In this document: in pieces, positions 14,178 through 21,145 of the stretch
Layout: every line of letters starts with the position of its first letter
How positions within the stretch are numbered: the stretch's first letter is position 1
Origin: JAVBNW01 sp031551255
Lineage (GTDB): Bacteria > Bacillota > Clostridia > Christensenellales > UBA1750
Length of the DNA stretch: 27,543 bases
Assembly: GCA_031551255.1 (NCBI GenBank)
Contig: JAVBNW010000121.1
Coordinates: 1 to 27,543 of the forward strand
Direction: 5' to 3'
Notes under the pieces: generated by a model
Told to the model about the DNA's origin: nothing
The model's database searches: none
Seen by the model: only the letters and a program-made list of their open reading frames with translations
Made by a program: the position numbers and the translations under genes

Positions 14178-14999
14178 ATGGCCTATTCGATCAATTTTAA
14201 TCCGCTGAGTGAGGAAGAGCTGCTGCGCATTGCAAACCAGCGCGTTGCCCCTTCTTACGACGAGCAGACGGCGCTATACGAAAAGCAGACGAAGAAGCGC
14301 GAGGACGAGTACAAGCAAAGCCTAACAAAGCTCGACCCTACCTACGAGCGCTTGGGCGCGGACATCGAGCGGCAGTATGAGCAAAAGCGCCAGACCGTCG
14401 CCGATGCGGCGATGGCGCGGGGGTTTGGGCGATCCAGCTACGTGACCGACGTGCTGGGGCAGGCGCACGAGCAGCAGATGACGGCTCTGGGCGAGCTGGC
14501 CCGCCGCAAGCAGGACGAGGTCGACGGCATCGCCGCCAAAATAGAGACGCTGTACGACGACCTGATGGACAACCAAAGCCGTCTCTCCAGCGCCAAGCAG
14601 AACAAAATCCTCTCCACCATCGACCAGCTCAGGCTCGAGCAGAACGCCCGCGAGCTAGAGGTAATGAAGTACAACGCCGACATGGCCATGCGCGAGCAGC
14701 AATTGCAAATGCAGCGCGAGCAGTTCGACGCGCAGATGGCCTTTAACCAGAGCAAGGCAAGCCAGGACGCCGCATACCGCCAGCAGCAGATGGGCATGGC
14801 AAAGGACGAGTTTGCGTACCGCCAGCAGCAGGATGCGCTCAAGCGCGAGGCCGAGGCGGCCGCCGAGCGCGCGAGGCTGGAAATGGAGATGCTGAAGCTG
14901 GCCCAGAAGGGCGCATCCTCTTCAAAATCTTCCTCCAGCTCTTCAAGCAAGGCCAAATCCTCCAGCGCCGGCATCGTGTTCACCGGCGTGAGGGTGTAG
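14178..14999 (+). CDS. Coiled-coil, Gln-rich protein closing the phage-type module
   Basis: A 273-aa protein, very rich in Gln, Glu, Ala and Met, predicted almost entirely helical. Coiled-coil runs extend from about residue 20 to 245 (e.g. ALYEKQTKKREDEYKQSL, REQQLQMQREQFDAQM, AYRQQQMGMAKDEFAYRQQQ). A Ser-rich linker and a short beta-like tail (AGIVFTGVRV) follow. Internal virion, ejection or tail-assembly proteins of short-tailed phages often look like this, but no family is recognised. GGGAGAG precedes the ATG at about 8 nt. It is the last gene before a strong terminator and is separated from the fibre gene by a dispersed repeat. Confidence 0.65.
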   Translation: MAYSINFNPLSEEELLRIANQRVAPSYDEQTALYEKQTKKREDEYKQSLTKLDPTYERLGADIERQYEQKRQTVADAAMARGFGRSSYVTDVLGQAHEQQMTALGELARRKQDEVDGIAAKIETLYDDLMDNQSRLSSAKQNKILSTIDQLRLEQNARELEVMKYNADMAMREQQLQMQREQFDAQMAFNQSKASQDAAYRQQQMGMAKDEFAYRQQQDALKREAEAAAERARLEMEMLKLAQKGASSSKSSSSSSSKAKSSSAGIVFTGVRV

Positions 15000-15007
15000 A
15001 CAGATAT

Positions 15008-15048
15008 CCGCCCCGTCCGGCATGGTTTCGCCGGACGGGGCGGTTTTT
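15008..15048 (+). terminator. Strong Rho-independent terminator ending the phage-type operon
   Basis: CCGCCCCGTCCGGC (15008-15021) pairs perfectly over 14 bp with GCCGGACGGGGCGG (15030-15043), with an 8-nt loop, followed by TTTTT (15044-15048). It lies 8 nt after the stop codon. Confidence 0.93.
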
Positions 15049-15105
15049 ACGCTTAAAGCAAGTTGTGCGAAGGGAAAAAGCCTCTTTATCATATTTCACA
15101 ATTCT

Positions 15106-15631
15106 CTATATGGTCCTCCCGAAAACAGATAAACCCACCGGATCGATGCGCACGGTGCGAAGTCCTTTTCTTTTAGCGTAGGCCAAAGTGGAAGCGCTGC
15201 CGCTTTTGCCGTTGCCGCATACTGCGATGATATATCCGGACTGGTTTACCATCCACTCATTTCGCTCACGCAAACAGGTTCTCGTATAATGACGGCTCAT
15301 AAGCATCACTTTGTCCGCCTTGCTCAACAGCGCATCATAGCGTTCGCGATAATTTTCATTCCACCCATTTGCCTGATTCTCATATGGCACCGCGCAAATC
15401 AATCTGACGTCGTGCAGGATGTCTTTCCGCTCGCATACTATTTCCGCCGCCCAAATATCCACACCCAGCTCATGCCGCTGATAAACCCACGGACGCCCGA
15501 CATATAAGCATGGCGAATTTCTTGCCGCAATATTTTTTCAGTCGAATGCAATTGCCGTGTTGTTCATCAAAGCCATATGGCAGTAAATGCGGCCCATGGC
15601 CTGTAAAACAGCATATCTGTTCCTTGCGCAT
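15106..15631 (-). pseudogene. ypsA-like (DUF1273, SLOG superfamily) gene with two frameshifts
   Basis: Three pieces of one YpsA-type protein lie in three different frames. The N-terminus from 15631 gives MRKEQICCFTGHGPHLLPYG and continues to RLKK. A short middle part reads ILRQEIRHAYMSGVRGFISGM. The C-terminal two thirds read LGVDIWAAEIVCERK, ICAVPYENQANGWNENYRERY and ADKVMLMSRHYT, to the end. The first shift falls at a run of six T at 15533-15538 (6 A in the gene, where 7 would restore frame). The second falls at about 15469-15473. SLOG proteins bind nucleotide-type ligands; YpsA of Bacillus affects cell division. The start sits just after GAAGG. Either this is a real pseudogene or there are two base-calling errors, the first being in a homopolymer. 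Confidence 0.8.
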
Positions 15632-15640
15632 GCAACCTTC

Positions 15641-15670
15641 ATATAACCCGAATATAGGTAATTCTATCAA
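15641..15670 (-). promoter_or_regulatory. Promoter of the ypsA-like gene overlapping operator site 1
   Basis: On the minus strand, -35 TTGATA (15665-15670) and -10 TTATAT (15641-15646) are 18 nt apart, ending about 10 nt before the start codon at 15631. The operator-like site AACCCGAATATAGGTA (15645-15660) covers the spacer and touches the -10 box, the ideal place for repression by the divergent Xre protein. Confidence 0.55.
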
Positions 15671-15755
15671 ATCAACTTTGCCATATCAACCCGTATTCGG
15701 GTTAATGTGACATCTCCTCTTGATACCATACAGCTAAATAACCCGTATACAGGTG
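15645..15755. promoter_or_regulatory. Three AACCCG operator-like sites between ypsA-like gene and Xre gene
   Basis: Site 1 is AACCCGAATATAGGTA (15645-15660). Site 2 is AACCCGTATTCGGGTT (15688-15703), with perfect 6-bp arms AACCCG/CGGGTT. Site 3 is AACCCGTATACAGGTG (15740-15755), which runs into the Shine-Dalgarno of the Xre gene. All three have the same orientation and a 4-bp centre, with starts 43 and 52 bp apart. They occur in the gap between the two divergent genes. I infer that they bind the Xre regulator and allow both repression of the ypsA-like gene and autoregulation. Confidence 0.65.
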
Positions 15756-15767
15756 AGGAGGCGTGTC

Positions 15768-16025
15768 GTGCCATACTATGAAATTTTGATTCAGCGAATC
15801 ACAACTCTTTGCGAAAAGCGCGGCCTTGCCTTTAACAAATTTGCGAAGATGTGCGGCTTGAACCAATCGACCATCGACAACATCGTGCGCGGAGTAACGA
15901 AAAACCCCAGAATGATCACGCTTCATAAAATAGCCATCGGGTTCAATATGACGCTCGCCGAGTTTCTCGATTTTAAGGAGCTAAACGAGTATTCTTTCGA
16001 CGATAGAAGCCCCGATGAAGACTAA
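15768..16025 (+). CDS. Small Xre/Cro-CI family transcriptional regulator
   Basis: An 85-aa DNA-binding protein consisting of one helix-turn-helix domain. Helices are visible as IQRITTLCEKRGL, FNKFAKMCGLNQSTIDNIVRG (the HTH itself, about residues 22-42), and TLHKIAIGFNMTLAEFLDF, with an acidic tail. The start is GTG at 15768, with GAGGAGG 6 nt upstream. An in-frame GTG at 15753 overlaps that ribosome site and is less likely. The gene is divergent from the ypsA relic and preceded by three copies of one operator-like palindrome, so it probably represses itself and its neighbour. It lies just outside the phage-type module but on the far side of a strong terminator, so a role as phage repressor is possible but unsupported. 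Confidence 0.85.
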   Translation: MPYYEILIQRITTLCEKRGLAFNKFAKMCGLNQSTIDNIVRGVTKNPRMITLHKIAIGFNMTLAEFLDFKELNEYSFDDRSPDED

Positions 16026-16069
16026 AAGCCACCCCATCCGACGCGATTTCGTCGGATGGGGTGGCTTTT
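16024..16069. terminator. Bidirectional terminator after the Xre gene
   Basis: GCCACCCCATCCGACG (16028-16043) pairs perfectly with CGTCGGATGGGGTGGC (16050-16065), flanked by AAAA on the left and TTTT on the right. It can serve the Xre gene on the plus strand and the NUDIX relic on the minus strand. Confidence 0.9.
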
Positions 16070-16120
16070 GCGTTTGGAAAAATGCAGGGGCATGAAATAG
16101 AATCCTGGAGAAGAGAGAAA

Positions 16121-16503
16121 TCACGACCCCATACTTTCATCGTCCAAATAGACGTCGTGCGAAAGAGCATGATAGAGGTTTACGATCTGCTTGCGCAGCT
16201 TGGAGGGATAAAGGGGCAGCCCTTCCAGTTCGTCGACTTTCGGCCATTCGATGCCGACCTGATGCGCGTCGCGGGCATCTTGGCATCCGGAATGTCGGCA
16301 AGGTGTTCGCACAGGAAGACCAAATCGACCCTGTGAAAGGTCTCTCCCCGCATCCCCTCTACCACGAAGACAAGCTCCTTCGATTCTTGGCCCCCGCCGG
16401 GCATCACGTAGAAAACCTCGCTGCCGTCGTCGATCTTGACGGCGGCCATGCAGTCGCCCCGGAAAATAAGCGCCTTGGCGGAATTGCGAATCCTTCGTTC
16501 CAT
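16121..16503 (-). pseudogene. NUDIX hydrolase relic lacking the Nudix box and frameshifted
   Basis: The N-terminus from ATG 16503 (MERRIRNSAKALIF, then FYVMPGGGQE) is that of a NUDIX hydrolase just before its catalytic box. The next residues are SKELVFVVEG, the strand that normally follows the box. About 20 codons holding the GX5EX7REUXEEXGU motif are therefore missing, in frame, at about 16380-16385. Further on, a single-base shift at about 16266-16274 moves the continuing homology (HQVGIEWPKVDELEGLPLYP, SKLRKQIV) to another frame, which ends at 16121. Without the box the protein could not coordinate metal or hydrolyse nucleoside diphosphate derivatives. GGGAGAAG precedes the start. Confidence 0.8.
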
Positions 16504-16529
16504 GTTCTTCTCCCGAATACTTTCGCCGT

Positions 16530-16570
16530 AAAAACAAGCGGAGCCTCGACGCGATGCGCCGGGCCCCGCT
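16530..16570 (-). terminator. Terminator after the UPF0145 gene
   Basis: On the minus strand AGCGGGGCC (16562-16570) pairs with GGCTCCGCT (16537-16545) with one wobble and inner pairing, followed by TGTTTTT (to 16530). Confidence 0.7.
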
Positions 16571-16589
16571 ATCGCCCCAATGTAACCCC

Positions 16590-16916
16590 CTACAGCTTGG
16601 CGATCTTCACCGCCGTGCCGGAGGCGGTTACCATCAGCATGGTTCCGCCCTGGCCGAGCGTCTCATAATCGAAATCCACGCCCACCACGGCGTCGGCGCC
16701 CATCTCCTGCGCGCGCTGGGCCATCTCGTTGCCCGCCTCGTTGCGCGCCTGGATCAGCTCGCCCTCGTACGATCCCGAGCGGCCGCCGAAAAAGTTCGTA
16801 AGGCCCGCGGCAAAGTCTTTGATGAAATCGACGCCCGCGATCACCTCGCCGAACACGATACCGCGGTATTCCGTAATGCGATAGCCGTCGATCGAAGGGG
16901 TGGTGGTGATGATCAT
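16590..16916 (-). CDS. UPF0145 (YbjQ-like) family protein
   Basis: A 108-aa cytoplasmic protein of the YbjQ/UPF0145 family, which forms small oligomeric beta-alpha shells and was once named a heavy-metal-binding domain; its cellular role is not established. Diagnostic segments are the opening MIITTTPSIDGYRITEYRGIV, the central ARNEAGNEMAQRAQEMGADAV and the strand VVGVDFDYETLG. The length is normal. The start at 16916 is set by AAGGAGGAG 5 nt upstream; the 20-residue extension to 16976 has no ribosome site. It has its own terminator, and I see no convincing operon partner. I see nothing else in 16917-17044. Confidence 0.9.
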   Translation of the reverse strand: MIITTTPSIDGYRITEYRGIVFGEVIAGVDFIKDFAAGLTNFFGGRSGSYEGELIQARNEAGNEMAQRAQEMGADAVVGVDFDYETLGQGGTMLMVTASGTAVKIAKL

Positions 16917-17044
16917 CGTACTCCTCCTTATACTGAACCCGGTGTTTTCCACCTTAATCCAGCATGATGTGCGCACGCGTTTGCGCCCGCCCTTTCAACG
17001 CACAACCGCCCCGCATTGTTCGGCGGAAAAGAACAACGCGCGCT

Positions 17045-18157
17045 CTAGTCTGCGTTGATCTGCCCGTCCCTGAGCCCCAGCGGCAGCGGCGCCGGCCGCT
17101 CGCACGTCGACGCAAGTTTGTAGACGATCCCGCCGCTTGAAGCATCGTGAAACGCGTGCATCGCATCGAGCACGTGGTACGTCTGCGTGCCGTCGTTGCG
17201 GGGCTTGCGGCCCTCGCGCAGCGCAACCGCCATGTCCGCAATGCCAAGGCCTCTACTGTTGCCCACATAGCCGAACGGAACCGGCACGTCTTCCCACTCT
17301 TTCGAGCCCGCGCGCAAGAGCCTGACCGGGCCGCCGAACGTGTTGGGGTCCGGCACGGAAAGCGAACCGCGCGTGCCGTAGATTTCGATGCGCGGCAGCT
17401 GCGCCCCCCACACGTCGAACGACGTGATGATCGTGCCGATCGCGCCGCTTGCAAAATTTATCAGCCCCGCAACGTGCGTGGGAACCTCCACCTGAATTTT
17501 CTTGCCGTACAAGGGCTGGCTGGTGATCGTACGCTCGGGGAAGGTGATGCGCGCGCTGCCCGCCACCGAGGCGATCGGCCCCATCATCGAAATGAGCGCC
17601 GTAAGATAATACGGCCCCATGTCGAACATCGGCCCCCCGCCCACCTGGTAGTAGAATTCCGGCGCGGGGTGCCAGCTTTCGTGGCCATGCCCCATCATGA
17701 AGGCCGTGGCGGCCACCGGCTCGCCGATCCAGCCGTCGTTGATCAGTTTGATGCACGTCTGGATGCCGCCGCCCATCCATGTATCCGGCGCGCCGCCCAC
17801 CAGCAGGCCCTTTTTCTTCGCCAGCTCCAAAATCTTTAACCCGTCCTCGCGGGTGATCGCATGCGGCTTTTCCACATACGCGGCCTTGCCCGCCTCAAGC
17901 GCCTGCAGGTTGATCAGCGCGTGCGCATCCGGGGTGGTCAGGTTCAGCACGATTTCCACCTCGTTCATCGCCATCAGCTCTTCGTTGCTCTTGCACGCCC
18001 TGCCGCCCCACTTTTCCGCCGCGACGTCCGCGCGCTCCTGGATCAAATCGCTGTACGCCACCACATCCACGATATCCTTGAACATGCCGTGCAAGTTCTC
18101 AAGATAAATGCCGCTGATGGTGCCTACGCCCACCAGCCCGATGCCCACCTTTTTCAC
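17045..18157 (-). CDS. Gfo/Idh/MocA family oxidoreductase
   Basis: An NAD(P)-dependent oxidoreductase predicted to act on a sugar, inositol or related polyol, 370 aa, cytoplasmic. The Rossmann domain (about 1-120) has the dinucleotide loop GLVGVGTIS and the family motif EKPHA (Glu96-Lys97-Pro98). The C-terminal substrate domain contains GGGPMFDMGPYYLTAL and GTRGSLSVPDP. The start is GTG at 18157, with GGAGG 7 nt ahead. The upstream gene on the same strand codes for a ThuA-like protein, a partner often seen with Gfo/Idh enzymes in sugar catabolic loci. The two are separated by 231 nt containing two hairpins, so co-transcription is possible but partial. The substrate is not deducible. Confidence 0.92.
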   Translation of the reverse strand: MKKVGIGLVGVGTISGIYLENLHGMFKDIVDVVAYSDLIQERADVAAEKWGGRACKSNEELMAMNEVEIVLNLTTPDAHALINLQALEAGKAAYVEKPHAITREDGLKILELAKKKGLLVGGAPDTWMGGGIQTCIKLINDGWIGEPVAATAFMMGHGHESWHPAPEFYYQVGGGPMFDMGPYYLTALISMMGPIASVAGSARITFPERTITSQPLYGKKIQVEVPTHVAGLINFASGAIGTIITSFDVWGAQLPRIEIYGTRGSLSVPDPNTFGGPVRLLRAGSKEWEDVPVPFGYVGNSRGLGIADMAVALREGRKPRNDGTQTYHVLDAMHAFHDASSGGIVYKLASTCERPAPLPLGLRDGQINAD

Positions 18158-18296
18158 AGCCGCGCCTCCGTATCCTCGTTTTATTCGTATCCCCGTTTAC
18201 CCGAACCTCGTTACCTGCCACGCCGTCCTTCCTCCAGGGGCGGGGCGGGCGGGCGTTCCTTCCCGTCGGCTCTTCTCCCCCAGGGGGTAGGGTCGC

Positions 18297-18326
18297 GGGG
18301 GATGGGGGTCGCAGCCCCCTTCCCCC
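18297..18326. repeat. GC-rich stem-loop in the ThuA-Gfo/Idh gap
   Basis: Two G5 runs (18297-18301, 18304-18308) face two C5 runs (18315-18319, 18322-18326) around TCGCAG, giving an imperfect 12-bp hairpin. It is adjacent to the GATTGCTTC-core inverted repeat. Similar G/C-run sequence occurs at the right end of the window. Confidence 0.5.
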
Positions 18327-18332
18327 GGAGCT

Positions 18333-18380
18333 CCGGCGGATTGCTTCCCATGTATCATTCCCTCAGAAGCAATCCGCCGG
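18333..18380. repeat. Perfect 15-bp inverted repeat, GATTGCTTC-core family, copy 2
   Basis: Arms CCGGCGGATTGCTTC (18333-18347) and GAAGCAATCCGCCGG (18366-18380) pair perfectly around an 18-nt loop. It begins 8 nt after the ThuA stop codon, just as copy 1 begins 5 nt after the M24 stop. The inner 9 bp are identical to copy 1, while the outer 6 bp differ in both arms together. Confidence 0.75.
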
Positions 18381-18388
18381 GCCTGCCC

Positions 18389-19111
18389 CTAGTACATCTT
18401 CTTGTCCGACTTGAAGTCATCCCCCGAAAGCTTCCCCGCAACGGCGACGTCCTTGCCCTCGGCGGCCCATAAAAATCCCCTGCGCATCAGCTCCAGCGGC
18501 TCGTACGCGTCAAAGACATCGGCATGGTGCCCCAGCGAATTGTAAAACACCCGCCCGTGCCCCCAGCGCTTGGTGTAGGCTACCGGCACATCCACCTCGC
18601 CGTTGGACGCGTGGTAGTAGTTGACCACCGGGTAGCGCGTCGTGGCCAGCACCTCCACCGCCGGGTCGATGTGGATGTAGTACTGCTCCGAGCTCACGCT
18701 AAAGTCCCCGATGCCCTCGGTGATGGGGCTGGACGATTTTTTAACGTTGACGCGGTATTCCACGCCGTCTCCGCCGGGGTGCGACACCCACTGCGCGCCG
18801 GTCATAAACTGCCACTCGGTGTTCTGGCGGAAGCTATCGCACATGCCGCCGTGACAGCCCGCCAGACCGACCCCCGCGCCCACCGCCTCGGCCACCGGCA
18901 GGCACTGCTCTTTGGTAATTTGCCCCATCGTCCACACCGGCACGATCAGGTGCAGCCCCATCAGCTTATCGGCGTCGAGAAACGCGTCGAGCGTGTCCGA
19001 CACCTCCACGTCGAAATTTTCCTTTTCGAGAACCCGTGCGAACACCTCGGATACCTGCTTAGGCTCGTGCCCGTCCCAGCCGCCCTGAACGATCAATGCC
19101 TTGCGTTTCAT
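18389..19111 (-). CDS. ThuA-like domain protein (class I glutamine amidotransferase-like fold)
   Basis: A 240-aa protein of the trehalose-utilisation ThuA-like family. These proteins share the class I GATase fold and accompany sugar dehydrogenases; in rhizobial thuAB, thuB is a Gfo/Idh-type dehydrogenase for trehalose. Visible anchors are ALIVQGGWDGHEP at the N-terminus, GLAGCHGGMCDSF at the nucleophile-elbow position, EQYYIHIDP, and WGHGRVFYNSLGHHADVF near the C-terminus. GGGAGG lies 7 nt ahead of the ATG at 19111. It has its own TATAAT promoter and precedes the Gfo/Idh gene, supporting joint work on a sugar or glycoside. The enzymatic reaction is uncertain. Confidence 0.88.
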   Translation of the reverse strand: MKRKALIVQGGWDGHEPKQVSEVFARVLEKENFDVEVSDTLDAFLDADKLMGLHLIVPVWTMGQITKEQCLPVAEAVGAGVGLAGCHGGMCDSFRQNTEWQFMTGAQWVSHPGGDGVEYRVNVKKSSSPITEGIGDFSVSSEQYYIHIDPAVEVLATTRYPVVNYYHASNGEVDVPVAYTKRWGHGRVFYNSLGHHADVFDAYEPLELMRRGFLWAAEGKDVAVAGKLSGDDFKSDKKMY

Positions 19112-19142
19112 AGCGCGCCTCCCGTCTGTTTTTGTAATTTTG

Positions 19143-19148
19143 ATTATA
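19143..19148 (-). promoter_or_regulatory. -10 box for the ThuA gene
   Basis: A perfect TATAAT on the minus strand, 31 nt upstream of the ATG. I find no good -35 box at the usual distance, so an activator may be needed. Confidence 0.5.
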
Positions 19149-19227
19149 GCATGCGCCCGGCAGAGGCGCTATGGTTTTTGCTTTGCCGCAAAGAAACAGG
19201 CGTGTCGCGTCGCAATGCGGCATAACG

Positions 19228-19236
19228 TGGTATAAT
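19228..19236 (+). promoter_or_regulatory. Extended -10 promoter for the membrane protein gene
   Basis: TGGTATAAT (TGn extension followed by the perfect TATAAT at 19231-19236) lies 43 nt ahead of the ATG at 19280. The -35 region is weak, as usual for extended -10 promoters. Confidence 0.65.
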
Positions 19237-19279
19237 AAAGAAAGTCGCTCGCTACGGGCGGCCGTAAGGAGGCATATGC

Positions 19280-20245
19280 ATGGAAGATACCCGGGAGATC
19301 ACATGGAAGATCAAACAGCGCATCGGCGTTTCGGCAATTCTTAAAGAGGCCTTCCGCTTGTTTACCACGCGCTTTCGCGCGTGGATCGTCCCGCTGCTGG
19401 CGATACAGCTGCCTTTTTTTCTCGTCGTCGTAGGGATGGTCGGCGTCATGATGGCGATGGCGTTCAACACATCTCTGTTAAGATCGCCGATGTTTCTGTT
19501 CTCGTTTCTGGGCATGTACGGCCTATATTTCTTGGTGTTGCTCGCGCAAATTTTGCTGGGTATTCCGTGCAATTACGCACAGTACGCGGCAATGCTCTCC
19601 CCCGGAGCGAGCGGGGGCGCTTCCCTAAAATTTGCGTTTGCGCGCTATGGGCGCGCATTGGGCACCACGTTGCTGGCGGGGCTTATCTCCGCCGGTGCGA
19701 TGATGGCCGCCTACATCGTAGGACTCATACCTGTGTTTGCAGGCTCGTTTGCCCTCGGGTTCGGCTTTGCCGGGAACACGCCCGTTCCTCAGGGCGCGCT
19801 GATCGCGCTGTATGTCGTAGCCATGGTGGTGTACATCGTGCTCATGATCGCCTTTACGCTCACCGGGGCCACGATTTCATCTTTGGCGATTCCCGCGTCC
19901 ATCAAAGAGGACCTGGGCGCGGTCAAATCCGTAAAATACAGCCTATCGCGCATAGGGCCGGTGTTCTTTGGCGGCGCGGGGGCGCTGACCATTTTGACGC
20001 TGAGCGTCGCGGCAATCATGATCGCGCTCATGGTACCCTTTATCGTATCCATGGTATCTGCGGCATCCTCCGCATCCTTCGCGCGCTATTCGATGATGCC
20101 CGATGCCGGGATGGTCGGCTACATGATCGCCATCTGCGCCGTCGCGCTGGTGCTGTCGGCCATCTCCGTGCCCGCGCAGATCGCCGTCCAGTGCGCGATG
20201 TATAACCTAAGCGCGCGGCAGCTCCAGGAAGGCGCGGATTCCTGA
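19280..20245 (+). CDS. Polytopic membrane protein of unknown function
   Basis: A 321-aa protein with about six predicted transmembrane helices (about residues 34-60, 70-95, 125-155, 170-200, 232-262 and 280-305). An amphipathic cytosolic N-terminus precedes them (ITWKIKQRIGVSAILKEAFRLF). The layout resembles DUF975-like or glycerophosphoryl-diester-type membrane domains of Bacillota, but no motif is decisive. There are no catalytic signatures. AAGGAGG lies 7 nt ahead of the ATG. The YoaP-type gene follows 53 nt downstream on the same strand and may be co-transcribed. A small hairpin (20241-20247/20254-20260) lies across its stop codon. Confidence 0.75.
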   Translation: MEDTREITWKIKQRIGVSAILKEAFRLFTTRFRAWIVPLLAIQLPFFLVVVGMVGVMMAMAFNTSLLRSPMFLFSFLGMYGLYFLVLLAQILLGIPCNYAQYAAMLSPGASGGASLKFAFARYGRALGTTLLAGLISAGAMMAAYIVGLIPVFAGSFALGFGFAGNTPVPQGALIALYVVAMVVYIVLMIAFTLTGATISSLAIPASIKEDLGAVKSVKYSLSRIGPVFFGGAGALTILTLSVAAIMIALMVPFIVSMVSAASSASFARYSMMPDAGMVGYMIAICAVALVLSAISVPAQIAVQCAMYNLSARQLQEGADS

Positions 20246-20298
20246 CATACCTGTGTCAGGTTGGCGTGCTACGCTAGGCCCGAAAGGCGGGGTGCACC

Positions 20299-21054
20299 GT
20301 GCAAATCGTCGACATTACGAAAGACAACATCGCGGCCGAACACATTTGCTGCGCAATCGCAGCAAAAAAGGGCGACATGCGCGAACAGTCGAAAAAAAGT
20401 TGGATGCTGAATCGCTTCGGCGAAGGGCTCGTTTTTAAGCGGCTGGATGCCCGGGGCAAGGCGTTCATCGAGTACATTCCGGCGGAAAGCGCGTGGTGCC
20501 CCATGGAGGCGCCGGGCGCGATGTTCATCGATTGCTTCTGGGTCGCGGGCGCGCTGAAGGGCCAGGGGCACGGCACGCGGTTGCTGGAAGCGTGTATCGC
20601 CGACTCTATAGCCAAGGGAAAGACCGGCCTCGTGGCGGTGGTCGGGGCAAAGAAAACGCCGTTTTTATCCGACGGCAAATTCCTCAAGGCAAGGGGTTTC
20701 GCGGTGGCGGATACCGCTAAACCGAATTTCGAGCTTTTGCACCTGCCGCTTGCGCCGGACGCTACGAGCCCCCGCATCCTCCCGCACGCAAAGGAAGGGA
20801 GGTGCGAGGGAACCGGCGCGGTGCTGTACGTGTCGCATCAGTGCCCACATACATCCATGTACGTTCCGCTGATCGAGGCCGTCGCGGCTTCGCGCGGCTT
20901 TCCATTCCGAGTCGTTTGGCTTGCGAACGCAAAAGAGGCGCAGGCATCGCCCGCGCTGTTTACCACCTACGCGCTGTTTATGAATGGCGAGTTCGTCACG
21001 AACGAAATCCTGAGCGAGAAAAAATTCGAGGCATTGCTCGAAAGCCAAGCTTAG
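20299..21054 (+). CDS. YoaP-type GNAT acetyltransferase
   Basis: A 251-aa two-domain protein like Bacillus YoaP. The N-terminal GNAT domain (about 1-150) has the family opening IVDITKDNIAAEHICCAIAAKK and the acetyl-CoA loop GALKGQGHGTRLLEAC. The C-terminal YoaP-like domain (about 165-251) has LYVSHQCPHTSMYVP and TTYALFMNGEFVTNEILS. The CP in HQCPHT resembles a thioredoxin-fold Cys-Pro site. The acceptor substrate is unknown. The start is GTG at 20299, preceded by AAAGGCGGGG. A terminator follows at 21089. Confidence 0.88.
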   Translation: MQIVDITKDNIAAEHICCAIAAKKGDMREQSKKSWMLNRFGEGLVFKRLDARGKAFIEYIPAESAWCPMEAPGAMFIDCFWVAGALKGQGHGTRLLEACIADSIAKGKTGLVAVVGAKKTPFLSDGKFLKARGFAVADTAKPNFELLHLPLAPDATSPRILPHAKEGRCEGTGAVLYVSHQCPHTSMYVPLIEAVAASRGFPFRVVWLANAKEAQASPALFTTYALFMNGEFVTNEILSEKKFEALLESQA

Positions 21055-21088
21055 GCAGGGGGCGGCAAGTTCATAAAAGGTAAGCAAG

Positions 21089-21122
21089 GGAGGCGCGACC
21101 ACGATCGGTTGCGCCTCCTTTT
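21089..21122 (+). terminator. Rho-independent terminator after the YoaP-type gene
   Basis: GGAGGCGCGACC (21089-21100) pairs with GGTTGCGCCTCC (21107-21118) with one wobble, followed by TTTT. Confidence 0.85.
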
Positions 21123-21145
21123 CATCATCCTACATAACTTGCACG

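Noticed and set aside
4400..15100. Attachment sites (direct repeats) flanking the phage-type module
   Set aside because: I compared the sequences near both ends by eye and found no convincing direct repeat, tRNA gene or integrase.
17147..17839. 230-aa plus-strand frame opposite the Gfo/Idh gene
   Set aside because: Antisense shadow; the minus-strand protein has clear Rossmann and EKP motifs.
18524..19225. 233-aa plus-strand frame opposite the ThuA gene
   Set aside because: Antisense shadow without ribosome site; it crosses the ThuA promoter.
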